From the NCBI GenBank assembly GCA_009760855.2, contig WPIO01000117.1:657501-721500 (forward strand): a stretch of DNA of 64,000 nt, given 5' to 3'. The stretch's first letter is position 1. Every line of letters begins with the position of its first letter. Below the pieces are notes generated by a model. That model ran no database searches. It was not told the DNA's origin and worked only from the letters and a program-made list of their open reading frames with translations. This document shows, piece by piece, positions 10,429 to 23,720 of this stretch. The translations under genes and the position numbers were made by a program. This DNA comes from Cristatella mucedo. Its lineage: Eukaryota; Bryozoa; Phylactolaemata; Cristatellidae.

Positions 10429-11944
10429 AAGCCCTCATTCAAGTTTACGTTTTCCATTAAACTCGAGTTTTATTATAGAGCAAAAGGCAAGCAAACTCGT
10501 TTTTAAGACACCCAATTTAGGGAAGAGTGCATGTTTTATTCCCGTCAGGTTGAAAGGCCACGTCTCAGGAACAATAATCGCCAAAGTAGTAGTGCCAGAA
10601 ACGAGACCAGTACAATGCAAGTAAGATAGGCCAACTCGGCGACTTAAGGTCGCGGGTCATGGTCGTGGGTCAATGCCGTGTTCACGCCCTGCAGCAGATC
10701 GCCCGTTTCGTCTTATTGCAATTGAGTTCATAGCCACAAACTGCTCATCTGTCGCTATATGTGCATGAGACTGTTGGATAATCCAATCTTCACTTTTTAT
10801 TCCTATGAACCTTAAAAGACTAAACCTATCTAAAATTCTCAGCAAAGATCCTAAATCTGACTACGCATGTGATGGTCGGACTGTAGCAACTAATGAACTC
10901 CATTTCCTTGTTACAAAAGAGCTCGGATAACGAGCGGTAGTCCACGCAGATGCATGACGGTTAGAAAACTCCGTGCAGCCAATGGTTCGTAAGTGCAGCG
11001 CGTGTATGCGCAGAAGTGTAGATAATCTCCTTAGTATAAAGCTCTATATTCTACAGCCACCGGGGCTCAACGTGCACAGGCCTAGCCGTAAATTTGAATT
11101 GAATAACTGTCACTCAACATATCTTTTAATAGCGTATAAACCATAGATCTGGACACAGCATTTTCCTATTTTTCATAATTCCGAAACCTTCTCGATCGCT
11201 TTCATAATCTGATTAAGGCTAGCATGCATGCCAACTTTTGAATCCACATATTAGGCTGCATTATTAGCTATGCGTTCACTAAATTAATCTTCAGCAATAA
11301 GTCCGAGTCGAAAGCCAACAAACAACGGTTCCATGTAAACGATTCATGCAGTTCTCCACCGAGAGCAGCATTCACAAAAAATAACGCCACATGAATGAGG
11401 TGGGAGTCTCAATAATTACCCTACCAAGCCCTTTACACCCATTTTAACAGTGGCCCACCTACAATGGCCAGTATTTCACAAGGTCTCGACTCTTCTAGCA
11501 GCAATATCTGCCTGCCAGCAAAAAGAAACACTGAGCCGAAAGCTTTGTCAGCGTAGGGTTGGAATGACCAAAACCGAGGTGCTGGAAGTGGGTCGTCGTT
11601 TAGCTGCCTTAGCAGTCCTGATGGCGTCGCAAACCAATAGTCGATCTGTGTTTCTTCCAAGAGCGCGCAATTCACTTGCAACGGCTGAGGAGCTGGGTAT
11701 TAGGTCTTTATTGACACGGGTTTTTCCTTTTATCTATATACATATATGGAAATTTTATTCATAATTGGCGAGCACTTTGAGAGGAATCCTGAATAAAAAG
11801 CTGTAGGCACACGTTCTTTCGCCAACAGAGGCTGCCAGAGCGGAACGAAGGCTTTCGCGTGGCACCTCCGATCGCCCAGCAGCGTCGCTGCGGAGCAGTC
11901 GCAAAGCAGCGGAGCGGCGCGTCTTTGCGCGCAGCCTCTTAAAG
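10429..11944. other. Unassigned DNA
   Basis: Several frames of 60-104 codons on both strands overlap each other without recognisable motifs. A GC-rich patch near 11810-11940 is followed by a LINE tail. Confidence 0.4.
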
Positions 11945-12010
11945 AGCACAGAAAGAGCTTAAGTTCTCTGAGGGCGCTTTATCAAGTAAATTATTGTTAT
12001 TATTATTATT
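11945..12010 (+). repeat. L2-like LINE tail
   Basis: Plus-strand tail with TTCTCTGAGGGCGCTTTATC followed by an ATT run; tail-only copy. Confidence 0.75.
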
Positions 12011-12491
12011 CCTCGGGCGATAAGCTCCCTTTCGAATCCGCAAGTCGGGCACGCTCGATGTCGCCCCAGAGCGAGCGCTTTGGCGAAGCGCGAGCTTCGG
12101 CGAGTCCTCGACTTGTCAGAAGCTCGTCACTTCTTCCATCGAGCAAGCGGACGCCAGCCTCGGCTGGCGTGAGCGCTAGTTGAGAACCTTGCGTAACCGC
12201 CGCCCTCGCTGCTCAGCCCTCGGCTCAGCCTCGGGCGACTGCGGCGGACGCCGAAGCCGTGGCGACGCCCAGCCGCTTGGCAAACGATTCAAGCCCCTCG
12301 TAAGTTAACTGCCTCTTTAATATCGCTTCGCCCGGCAATCGATTTGAATCAGTGGGCCGATTTCATGCATGCTGAAACACAAGAATTTTTTATAACCTCT
12401 TCAACGCAAAACTCTCGTTCAAGAGAGCCGACAGGGCAGCATCGCAGCGCCGCCTGCCGTAAGCCCATTAGGCCCTGACGTCTGACCAGAA
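12011..12491. other. GC-rich unassigned DNA
   Basis: Markedly richer in GC and CpG than its neighbours. I see no gene or repeat in it. It leads into the purine microsatellite. Confidence 0.4.
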
Positions 12492-13340
<849 letters not shown>

Positions 13341-13965
13341 CTAGAAGCTACACGGGCTGACTATGACAAGCTCCATTTTCAGCATCAGTTTAGTGCCTTG
13401 GAACAATGCCGTTTCCCTTGGGGTGCTATATACATGTTTTGCGATATTGATTTATTATGTTAAATTTTTATATTGCACTCGCTGCATTGGAGTAAGTATG
13501 CTCAGCGGCTTCTGGAAGGTATCGTGGCTGTGCGTGAGCAGCGTGATGCTTTGGATTTTCATCGCGAAAGCTGTGATAGGCGAGGTAAACACCATGGTTT
13601 GCCATTGTTTAGTGAACCCATCTACTTTAAGTACGCCTAATCATGCTAAGTAAGCCTATTGAAACTATTTTGAGTTGCCTCATATCGGCCTGACTGTTAA
13701 AGGAATTGCGGTTGTAGCTCTTTTGGCTAGTTCACTTCATGCATTTGCCTCTTTGCTACGAGCAGCTTACAATGCCGTTTGTTCCAAGGTTCAAAAAGCC
13801 CCATGTTATAAATATGTAAGAGAGACTTTGCTTCGTGTTGAAAAGTACACTCGAATCTCTTTAATAGTGCAGATGAACTATATATGAACTATATAATATA
13901 TAAGTGACCATGGAATGGAATCGTCAACCCTCAAGAGAAACCTTTTAGAGGTTATATTGTCTTAA
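13341..13965. other. Unassigned DNA with a possible SINE-A tail
   Basis: A weak SINE-A-like tail (CTTGGGGTGCTATATA) is at about 13415-13430. Two hydrophobic frames (13363-13653 and 13675-13887) could encode membrane segments, but lack any family signature or context. Confidence 0.35.
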
Positions 13966-13969
13966 CTAA

Positions 13970-14090
13970 TTTAAAAAAAATTGTTATTGATATAGCACCC
14001 CAAGGGAACTTTATCTGTATCGAAATGCTTTACCTAGGCCGCACGGCACGAACCCACAACCTCAGTCGTTGAATGCAAGCAACTTACAGT
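13970..14090 (-). repeat. SINE-A, decayed, reverse orientation
   Basis: Read on the minus strand it has the B-box-like segment (CACGAACCCACAACCTC on the plus strand), then the CTTAATCTC-type core altered to CTTTATCTG, then the TATAGCACCCC tail. This is the SINE-A order with many substitutions. Confidence 0.65.
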
Positions 14091-14375
14091 CGTTCCAACG
14101 TGACCTGAAGTCAGAGCCGTATCGATCTGTGAGCAAATCTGAAAGTATAGTGTTCCGAACCAGTAACCATAACCGAAAACGTTTCCGGTTACTCTATAAA
14201 TTGATACTGTACATTTAGCTTCCGTATCATATGGATTTGAAGATAGATCCATTAATAAGATATGGATTCATGTTCTACAATCGTAAGCTATTAGCTAAAG
14301 CCTTAGGTTATAATGACAAATAAATTAGTTGCAAATCAATTTTTGAGCGGATGGACTGCATCGGCAGAAAGTTTG

Positions 14376-14640
14376 TTACGAAGCAAGCCCCTTCGCTAAA
14401 CACTGATAGCACATGCCTAAGCCCAGAAAGCTACAAACTTGCCCTACGTCTCTGGGCGTAAACCACTGTAAAATGGCTACTAGTTTATCAGAATCGGTTC
14501 GTATACCAAATTCTTCTACAGCATGCCCTAAATACGTCTCTTTTCTTTGCAGCAGGTGACAATTCTTGTGGTGTAACTTTACAACAAGCGAGACCAAGGT
14601 AATTTGGTATTTCAGACAATATCTAAAGTACCTGTTAAAA
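14376..14640 (-). pseudogene. Ty3/gypsy pol fragment (RT end and connection)
   Basis: The minus-strand frame encodes the KCHFL-like segment (KNCHLLQRKETYLGH), then a GIRTD segment, then DVGQVCSFLGL. This order is diagnostic of the RT-to-RNase H junction of Ty3/gypsy polyproteins (known family pattern). No LTR, protease or integrase is next to it. It is an isolated remnant of about 265 bp and not expressed as a product I can define. Confidence 0.8.
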
Positions 14641-14689
14641 ATGGACCTCAAACAATCAAGTCATTCAATTAAATCGGAGCCGTATTTTA

Positions 14690-14970
14690 ATGGAAACCTT
14701 TCAATGCCTCTTTTTTTATCAGCCGCTCAAATGCGGCCGTAGAATTGCACAAACAAAAACGTTTCGCAGTAGACACTACCTCAACTGCTCTACTGACTGT
14801 GGTACGCTTCCTACTTTCTCTTTGTACCGTGAGACTAATTCTGTCGGCTACCGCATGAGTACCGAAAGCCGCCAAGGCTGTGAGTGAGCTATACAAAACT
14901 CTCCTGCGTTACACCCACATAGTCTTTATGACTTTTTGGAGTTTCAGACGGAGATACATATTTCCCGAGC
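14690..14970 (+). repeat. Family-2 LINE 3' fragment (copy C)
   Basis: Shares the CTACCGCATGAGTACCGAAAGC and ACACCCACATAGTC segments with the other family-2 copies and ends in GGAGATACAT. Only the ORF end and 3' UTR are present. Confidence 0.75.
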
Positions 14971-15124
14971 CATCGCTCATACCTGAAAGCCAGTTTCGGT
15001 GTATCGTACTCAGCCATTTTCACTGATGGTATTCAGTTTTCAGATCAATTATAGAGAACCATTTATCGCCTGAAAGCTCATGTATGGTATCGTCAATCCG
15101 TGGTAACGGGTAAGCATCTTTCTC

Positions 15125-15265
15125 GGTTATGTTAGTAACCACCATAGGCTACCGAATGCGTACCGAAAGCCGCTTAGGCTGTGAGTGCGCTATGCAAAAC
15201 TCTCCTGCGTAACACCCACATGGTCTTTATGACTTTGTTAAGTTACTGACGGAGATACATAAGCC
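15125..15265 (+). repeat. Family-2 LINE 3' fragment (copy D)
   Basis: A shorter copy of the same ORF end and 3' UTR, from GGCTACCGAATGCG to GGAGATACAT, about 180 bp after copy C. Confidence 0.75.
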
Positions 15266-15339
15266 CACAACCATTTTATGGTGCCATCTTTTTCTTAACT
15301 AGCAACACAGGAGTGTACTAGGGACTAGTTTACGAATAC

Positions 15340-15725
15340 CATGTACAAACCTCAAATTCTTAGGAGACCGGGCATTTAGTTCGTATGCTGTCAAAGCCTG
15401 GAACTCACTCTCAACTTGCGTCAGAACATCCCCTGACTTGACCACATCTAAAAAGAACTTTAAACACACCTATTTAGGACAGCTTGTAGAGGGTCACTGT
15501 GCTTCGTCCTTCATGTGCTTATGCGTGCTGACACTGTGCATGCTGCCACTAACCAAGCTTTTACAAGCTGACCCTGTACATGTCACCCCTAACCATGTTA
15601 TTCATGTTATTTATCAAGCACCATTCAGTCGCGTTTCTCTTCGCCGCAAATGTAAAGCGCCTAGAGAGAGATTGAGTTCTCTGAGGGCGCTTTATCAAGT
15701 GAGTTATTAATATTATTATTATTAT
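15340..15725 (+). mobile_element. L2-like LINE, 5'-truncated
   Basis: Plus-strand copy with the end of the ORF (the family's FSSYA-type region to about 15500), then the 3' UTR, then the hairpin at about 15655-15700 and an ATT tail. Homologous to the 3' 390 bp of the other copies. Confidence 0.85.
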
Positions 15726-16224
15726 GAGACCGAGTAAGAAGCCCAGGAGCTTTCGGCTGCCCCTGCTCGCCGACCGAGCCCTGCACTTGCATTGAGATCG
15801 AAAGCAGGAAGTGACCAAGGTTCAAAGTTCAAGCACTTAACGACCTAGAATGTTCCCACACCTCGTTGCAAGAGCTGTGCCAAGCTGTACGCAGCTGGCA
15901 GCCTGCTGCCGTCACCTCGTTCACGAGGCGCTCTCGGAATCACGTGGCATCGCCCACCGATTGAGCCCACCATTCACCCAGCCAGAGCGTCTGCAGCATG
16001 CGAAAAAGCGACCATAGCTGGTGCTTGGCCTGGGGCATGTCGAGGGCCATTCTGTTCCGCATCACGTGACGTGGCTAGCTGCGTCCTTCAGGACTGCCGA
16101 AACACCTCGTGGGCCTCCCATCGTTTGCAGAGCGTCCTTGCCGGCGACTGCTCTTCGAACAACCGACTAGCGCTCGAATCGGCCGGCATGAGTGATTGCT
16201 TCGTCGGCGAGGACCACGTGACGC
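15726..16224. other. Unassigned GC-rich DNA
   Basis: Lies between a LINE tail and solo LTR 1. Because the LTR has a target duplication on both sides, this is flanking DNA and not retrotransposon interior. No gene is supported. Confidence 0.45.
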
Positions 16225-16624
16225 TGTAGCGCCCGGCTGGCTTTGGCTGAATTTTAGCGCGAACAAGAGCTGTTCGGCGGCGGGCTAGAGCCCCTTTGTC
16301 CTGGAGCAGTGAGCCAGAGAGGAGCGTCAGTGCGGTTAGAGAGGAAGCGCTTAGGAGCAGGCCAGGAAGCTCTGAGACGAGCGGCGGCGATTCGGCCTTT
16401 AGAATTGGTCCGATACTCGCGGAAGCTGCTGATAGATGTTGGCTGGCCTGTCAACCCCCCGCCTTCCCTCTTTCCAAGAAAGAATCTTCTGGAACCCATT
16501 CGCCATTCAAGCTAGACGGAGGTGCCCTTCCAGTGGCCTGGGGACGGTAGTAATTCCTTTCTGTAATGGGCCAAGGTGTCCGGGCCCAATAACACTAAGC
16601 TCTTGCCCCATTGTCTCAGCCAAG

Positions 16625-16631
16625 TATTTAA
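16625..16631 (+). promoter_or_regulatory. Candidate LTR TATA box
   Basis: TATTTAAG precedes the AGTCGAGCGACGCTC segment. The box is conserved in solo LTR 2 (29993-29999); the third copy is diverged here. Confidence 0.5.
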
Positions 16632-17033
16632 GAGTCGAGCGACGCTCGCTCTTGGCCTCGTGTCTTTTTGTCTTTGGTCCGGCTTCGACGCCGTCGCACT
16701 CGTTTCTCAGAAAGCGAGGGAGGAGGGCGGGCTGTTCGCCGGCGATTGACGGAACAAGACGAGACAGCACTAGGAGGATTCGGTGGAACCCCACCGAATA
16801 CGGTCGTATCGCGCCCGAGCTGGCATTTTGTGTGTTCTTTTGTGTTTTGTGTTTCTTTTGTGTCGTGTGTGTGCGCGCTAGCACGTGGTCTTGGCATAGG
16901 GATTTGCCGGCGCGAGCTAGGCGTAGCTGGCGTGTGTGGAGCTCTAGTTCACCGGGTAGGGTTTAGGCTCCGGGTCGCGCTTCAGTGTGGAGATAAAGCT
17001 GAACTAGACGCGCAGCGACTTTGTGCGCTTGCG

Positions 17034-17039
17034 AATAAA
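17034..17039 (+). terminator. LTR polyadenylation signal
   Basis: AATAAA followed by TTCAGTAAAATCCCC, conserved in solo LTR 2 at 30627-30632. Confidence 0.6.
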
Positions 17040-17259
17040 GTTCAGTAAAATCCCCAATTTGTGTGTCTTGCTTCCAATTCACGCCGCGGACTCACGACCC
17101 CCTTTAGTAACGGTAAGCAGGTCAGCGCCAGAAACGCTCGTTTCGTGGCGGCCAGCTTATTGCGCGTAGGCGCGCACCGAACGGCATTAGGCGATAGGCT
17201 ACGCCGCTAGGTAAGCGGCAGGTCAAGCTTACCCCGCCGAGCCTTCGGCGTTACAACGC

Positions 17260-18879
17260 TCAGGAACCTGCCTGCCCAAGCCAGCCCTGGCTGCCGTCGC
17301 TTTGGTGTGCCCTGAATGGTTGAATCCGGTTGCACCTGCAGCTTGCCTGCAGCTGGTTATGCAGAATTGAGCTCAGGGTCGGCAGCCGAGACTGCTAAGA
17401 TGGTCCAACTGGTGATGCACAAAGCGACAGCAGCTGGAGCGTCCCGTGCGCCCATTCAGTCGTGCTGTCGCGCTCACAGCATTCGCATAAAGGGAACACA
17501 AACAGCAGAGACTTGCCGAGACTCTGTGGGCGTGGCAAAGCGATGATCCGAAGTCGACCCCAGCAGCTTATTCAGTCAAGTGACTCCATGCTGGCTGCCG
17601 TTTCGTCCACCCAATGGGCGCTCGCTCTGTGCCGGCACGTGACAGTAACCTTGCCGGGCTTTTCAACTTCCTGGTTACACCGATTTCGTTCGCAAGCTGT
17701 CAGCTCTCTTCACACCTTGTACCCGGACCAGCGTATCTGACGGCTTCGACGCCGGTATGTCCGCTCGAGCTTTGTAAGAGTACTCGGCATACCGAATCCT
17801 TGTGCTGTGGTAGGCCGGGCTCACCGGCTAGATTGGGCTTACACCTGAGTCAGCAGCCACTCAGGCCTGCATTATAAGGCAGCTCTGAGATTTCCCGTGA
17901 TTATCCACGGTTATTGAGATAATGTATTATTTAATGCATTACTATGCGCAATAGCTATATGCAATCGTTGCAAGATTACAAATCTGACAGTGAGCTATGG
18001 TTAGCTTGTAAACAAGTGTGTCCGAAATCCCCTACCGTTTCAGTCGTAATGTACTGATGGTTTTTTCGCTTTTACTAATAAGATGCTGCTGTCAGCTGTG
18101 CCTTCAGGATATCGAGCATGGACGTCGAGGTGCCTGTGAATAAGGATAATTTGTCGATGCAGTTTTTTGGTGGATTCCAAGCATTATTGGATTCTAAGGT
18201 CTCTACACATTGTAGGCATTGTGCCGATACACCGAAACTGGGGACGGTCTCGTGGATATAGCACAATTGGCCGACCACAGATTTGGCTACTTTTATATGT
18301 AGCAGCAGTGCCAATGGGACCTCACAGTGAACCTACTCTGGCATCCCTCAATACCTTTTCGGAGACTCATGATGCCTCCATCTTTGATGGCTAGTAGACG
18401 GCTGGCGCCAGTAAGGCTATGGGCGATTGGCTTAAAGAGAAGAGGCAGCCCAGTGCTTATTCGTTTGGGATACAGCGGTCATCGTCTGGCTTCTAGTATC
18501 TGTGATTGATTAGCTTGAGATCGGCCAGCTGCCTGATTTAGCGCCAGTGCAGGTCTCAGTGCATGCAGCTTATCGTCTGGTCGTGGTTGGCACGGACCTA
18601 TTTCTCTCTCTCACTTTATCATTTACCTTTTGGTGACTGGAGCAAAACAGCCGACGAGGCAGTCCGCGGCCTGTGGCAGGTCATTGTTGCAGCATTCTTC
18701 TGCTCTCGCTTGGCATCCTACCTCTGTCTCCCCCTCTCTCGCTCTTTCTCTCTCTCTCTCCCTCTTCCTGCTCTCTCTTTCTCTTTCCCATGCTCTCTCT
18801 CTCTAACTGCCCTCGCTTGGCATGAGGCGTCTTTCTGCCGATCGCTAAAGAAGGCAGTGTTGCCATCTGCTGCCACAGC
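17260..18879. other. Unassigned DNA
   Basis: Overlapping anonymous frames are present at 17316-17877 and 18563-18943, none with a recognisable domain. A pyrimidine-rich CT tract lies at about 18724-18803. Confidence 0.4.
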
Positions 18880-19450
18880 TATGGCATGCAGTGGCTCCCA
18901 ATCAAGCACCTTACTGACTTCAAGGTTCTGGTGTTTACTTTAGGTTCTTTTATTCTCTAGCCCCCGCCCACCTATCAGAGCGATTCCCCCACCTGGCTAA
19001 GTATCGTACCACTAGCTGTTGTGACTCCAATCGCTTAGCCATACCAGCTAGATATGGATGCTTCATAAAAAGTTAAGTCCTTTGGTCACCATAACTTTGG
19101 TTTCCCAAGTTCTTAATTCACCCCGATTGAAGACATGCCACCCCCTCACATTTTGAAATTAAAAAGAATCTCTTAGCACCCTTGATTATTACAGTTTTTG
19201 TGGGTTTATATAGTTCGCCTTTGTGATCGTTTGAATGTCGGCACTGTGCCTGTCCTAGTTACTATATCTACATGTTGATCCTTTGCATGTCACTCCTTAC
19301 AACGTTATGCTTGATGAAATTGCAAATGTTACCACTATTATTTATTTGTATACCACTATTCAATGGTCCAAGCTGTATTTACAGCATCTGCAAACAGAGA
19401 TTCACTTCTCTGAGGCTGTAATACACATATGTTATAACTATTATTATTTC
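18880..19450 (+). mobile_element. L2-like LINE, heavily decayed
   Basis: Plus-strand fragments match the ORF (the GGCTCCCAATCAAGCA stretch corresponds to the family's LPVKQR segment), then the 3' UTR, then a weak hairpin near 19395-19430 and an ATT-rich end. More diverged than other copies, so an older insertion or another subfamily. Confidence 0.6.
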
Positions 19451-19689
19451 AACCTACATGACGACTGAGCCTTTTCGTCGAAACCTCTACTGCCGCATCA
19501 TATGTCTGGTACCCCTTTCTTTGAAGCCTGGTAGCCGTCGGAAAGGGGATAGGGAGAGACTAAAGGGGTAGGGATCATTTCCTATCGTCATGCTGCTTCC
19601 TGTCGCGCCACCCCAATGTGGCTAAAGCTACCTGCCCCTCCTGTCATGGCTAATAGTCAGCTGAATAACAGTCAGTAGCACTACATCGA

Positions 19690-19782
19690 CCTAAGAGTAA
19701 GTCACTTGATAAAGTGCCCTCAGAGAACTTAATCTCTCTCTTGGCGCTTTACACTTGCAGTAAAGTGAAATGCAATTGAACA
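19690..19782 (-). repeat. L2-like LINE tail
   Basis: Minus-strand hairpin (CACTTGATAAAGTGCCCTC on the plus strand) and the following TTTACACTTGCAGTAAAG; tail-only copy. Confidence 0.8.
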
Positions 19783-22764
19783 CTGTTTTCTAGTGTGGTG
19801 CTGTCCTATGGCTACTTCTTGACGTGGCAACTTAGTTTATAACTCTATCCCGGTGGCTCTCAACCTTCCTAATGCAGCGACAGTTGCTCATGCTGCGGTA
19901 ACCCCCCTCCCGACCGTGACATTATCGTGTGCAAAGTGTGGAAATGCTTGTTTTCTGGTGTTTTCTTAGTTGAAGGGTCCCAAAGGGTCCCGCCCTACAG
20001 GTTGTGAACAGCTGGGCCTAAACGGACCAGCAGCAGATAAGCCTCTGCTTTATCGCTTGAAGATAGATATAATTGGAAGAACCGCTGTACCGTGACGAGT
20101 GTCACTATCTGATGAGACAACCCGGTCTGCCTTATGCAAGCTTCGTGCCAGGTGCCTCTTTCCCAGGCACTTGTACGGTCAGACGGATCTGCAGGCTCGA
20201 TTGAACTGCCTTGCATCTTCGGAAAGACGTTCACCAGACTAGATTGAGAGTCCTTATTTCTTGGCGAGCACCCAGGCCAATCTGCACAGGGATTTCTAAG
20301 GCCTGCTGCCGGCTCAATTTGATTGGATTCAGTCACTGGCATTATCTGGCAGTCTATCTATCATTTGCTTTGCAGCATCTTAAGCACTTAGATTATGATT
20401 GAAGAAAATATACGTAGTCATCAGTTATTTGAGTGTGTTTGACTTAGACTGGCGAGTTTTAGCTACAGTACTACCATTAAGATGTTGGAGCAGAAGTTGA
20501 CTCTAATTTGGTACACCTGCAAGAGTCAATATACTGAGAGTAACTTTGTTGCTACTAGTCATTTTCATGAGTCGTTTTCTAGGGTACCGGATAAAGAGAC
20601 TTTCATTAGTTAAACAGTCGCAAAGATCGAGTCACAAAACTTGGATAATATAAATAAACCTTATCTTGTTATAAATAGTCCCTGTAGATCTTCCATGTCC
20701 CCAGCCAGAGGTTTGGCTGCAAGACTGCTGGCTATCTAACACTAGTGGTTTTGAAAGTAAATTTTTCACAGAATGCATTGTATGCTCAAGAATTTTAAGA
20801 TAAATCAGTTTACGAACAGCTATGAAAATGCCTAGCGTTCACGAGTAAATCGGCATCGTGAGCCATCATACTTACTCTTACCAGCTGGCTTGTCAGTGCA
20901 TCGTTGCATCAAGCTCACACAGGCTAGAATTGAGCATGAACTTTTAGGCTGACTGTTAACTAAGCTATGCCTGTCGACCGTTTTTGAAGACAAGCAATAC
21001 GATAAATCAGTGTGATAAATACTATAATCAACATATTCGTCCCATGTTCACGTTGCTATCCCTTTTAATTAAAAAAAAAAGTCTACCCGTCATGCGGCAC
21101 GATGGCATCTTTTCGTCGTGCGGCAAGAAGGTGCACTTCTAAGATGGCAAACTTCCGTCACCTGGCAAGATGGAACATGGTTGCCAACTATGTCTCAGAG
21201 AAGCGAGTCCTCTGGCAGTGAGCTCTAGTATCTAGTGTAGATCAAATGTAAGAGGCATTTGGCATTGCCGGACTAAAGCCTTAGGGATTACCTGTAAAAA
21301 TAAACGGGTTCACCGAACGAAACAATACTTGGCTTAGAAGCCCCAAAGCTTGGTTTCATCGCTCCGATATAATTAATGGAGAAAAATAGCTATAAATAAA
21401 TAAAATATATTGTAATAACTATAAATATAGTATATAATATATAATATATATAAATATATATAAAAAGTCATCGGCTTTTTTAGTAGAAGCTCCTTAGCGA
21501 GTGAAGCCGACTTAGACGCCTCAAAATGAAATACGACGTCCTCAAACATAAAAAATATATTTTGAAATGTATCTTGGCTATCAGTTTCTTAGTACTGTGA
21601 TTAACTATCTAATTTAAGAATACGAAAACTGGTAATACAATTGATAGCAACTGGCATGTCCGATATCTAGGCAGCTGGAGGCTGCCACCAGCCGATCCCA
21701 AAATAATTTATATATGTATTTGACCTAGGATTATTATATATATTTCTCTACATAATACGTATATCTGAAAGGAAGCATAGGAACTAATTAGTGAAACATC
21801 TACGTATAATATCAGAAAACAGATGCAAATTAACGATAAAAAGTATGTGCTTTTTGTATGGAGCCCTAAGATAATGACATCGCCATTTAGGCATCTTATA
21901 CCTCACCACGAAAGAATCAATACCCTGTTGTGGTCAAACAGGTATTGGAACGTGTGCCAGTATCCTAAAGTAAACAAGAATAAACCAAGTGATATTGGTT
22001 AGTGGGACATCTGGCAATTAAGCTGCACCGAATCATGCAAAGGTTAGCACGCAAGACACTTCGGAACAGCTGCAAACAAGTTCACTTAGGTTAAAGGATA
22101 ATCGACTTGAATTGACCTGCTTGTCATCAGCTTTAACTTAATGGAGTATGACCGAGAGGTGGGGAGTTATGGCAAAACCCTATGAGATTGAACTCCACAG
22201 ACAGTAAAATGTATTAATATTTCTGAATGGAATGATCGGCGTGTAAATTGGCACAAACATCAGTTGTAAAAAAATGTGTCTTGACGTAGCCACAGCTGTC
22301 CTGTTGACCTTCTGAAGACCTGCAAGAGGTCACGTTTTTCTCTGTACCTCAGCCAAACGTGGCTGCGTTGTCAAATCAACAGATTGTTTACCAGTCACTG
22401 TACAGTGCTGCCAATCCTTCAAACGTTGCACGTTGACACTCGGCATCACAGCCTGAAATTAAAAAAATAAAATATTTGGCAAGTCAAATAATTGGCAGTG
22501 CCTTTAAATTTAGGTTTAATGATATTTAGGACGTGTAGCTTTACTTAACCGTGATGCGAATATGAGCAAGTCATATTGGAAAGACAGGTGAGCACTGCGT
22601 GTGTTTCAAAATTATTACGTTGAGGTTTTGGCCAAGTTAAAGCCCTGACAAGGTTCCGAATACCACTGTCAGGAAAACTCTCAGAGAAGATAACTGATGA
22701 CGTACAATCATGTCAGTTATTTCAATGAAGCACATGATACTCATTTAATCTTCGTATAACTTTG
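19783..22764. other. Unassigned AT-rich DNA
   Basis: No frame longer than about 115 codons and none recognisable. An AT-rich run with TATA-type dinucleotides is at about 21385-21470. This is the longest stretch here in which I found no transposon family. Confidence 0.4.
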
Positions 22765-22850
22765 AAGCACATGCCACTCGATCGTGCTTCCTTTGCATCA
22801 AAGGTAAAGTGCCCTAGAAATAGATTGGTATATGAGGGTGCCATGTCAAA
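22765..22850 (+). repeat. L2-like LINE tail, decayed
   Basis: Carries the GATCGTGCTTCCTTTGCA segment that precedes the hairpin in other copies, then a degraded hairpin. Confidence 0.55.
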
Positions 22851-23099
22851 TGCAGTATAAGTATAATACTACATAGGTGAGCATCAAATTTCACATTGAT
22901 CGGATCATTAAAAGCCTACCTGGGAATTGTTTAGCACATTTCAGTGAAATGATGATGCCAACCATGATAAACGCAGCCAGTTCTTCATTGAAATCAAGCT
23001 ACCTACGAAGGTGCGCTATGCACGAGAGGCGGCTGGAATGACGTGCAAGGACAAACAATGACACTTTGTGATTCCTAATTTTAAGTTGATCGGCCTACT

Positions 23100-23720
23100 A
23101 GTTTAGTCTACCAGCCTCTGCAATCAAGCGCTTGCAGTTGGTGCAAAACTCTGCTGTCAGGCTTGTCTGTCGTGAGCTTAGCAGTTGCCACATCACTTTT
23201 CGCCGATCTGCACCGATTCCAAGTCAAGCAGTGCATCGACTTAAAGGTTCAGTCACTTGCTTTTTGGTTCCTTCATTCTTCGCCTCCAGTCTAGCTATCG
23301 GATCTAATCTTCTACTAATGTTTAAGCATCGTACGAAGCACTGAATCTATTTTAATTACATTTATTATTAATGGATATTATTGTGATTAATTAATAATTA
23401 TAATTTAATTAATTTTAATTTTACCTATCTGAATCTATTTTGGCGACCGCGTCTTTGATTCGCACGTCCCCACAGCATGGAGCTCACTTCCGACTGGCAG
23501 TAGGATATCCCTTGACTTCGTGACGTCTGAAAAGCTAAAAACGGGTTTATCCCAGCATTTAGTACGTCTATAATATTCGTTCTTTGTGTGCATCTGCTTG
23601 ACATTGGGCATGCTACCATAAACCATTCAATCATGCTTCCTTTGCAGCAAATGTTAAGTGCCCAGAAAGAGACTAATTTCTCTGACGGCAGTATGAAGAT
23701 GTATTATTCTTAGTAGTAGT
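23100..23720 (+). mobile_element. L2-like LINE, decayed, split by AT-rich DNA
   Basis: Plus-strand ORF sequence at 23100-23345 (the [12 protein letters not shown] region) and again at 23426-23650, with the 3' tail to 23720. About 80 bp of TTAATTA-type DNA separates the parts. Frameshifts and stops are throughout. Confidence 0.7.

Larger units (their letters stand above)
16225..17255 (+). mobile_element. Solo LTR 1 of an LTR retrotransposon
   Basis: A 1,031-bp element beginning TGTAGCGCC and ending GGCGTTACA, which are inverted copies of each other. ACGC lies immediately before (16221-16224) and after (17256-17259), a 4-bp target duplication. A TATTTAA box is at 16625-16631 and AATAAA at 17034-17039, fitting a U3-R-U5 layout. 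Two homologous copies lie at 29596 and 44360. No internal region is attached, so it is a solo LTR formed by recombination. Ty3/gypsy-type is inferred only. Confidence 0.9.

Noticed and set aside
13363-13887. Two hydrophobic frames that might encode membrane proteins
   Set aside because: They are in AT-rich DNA, where hydrophobic frames arise by chance, and carry no family signature.
16296-17048. Several frames on both strands inside solo LTR 1
   Set aside because: The region is an LTR defined by inverted ends and target duplication; overlapping frames in a GC-rich LTR are expected by chance.
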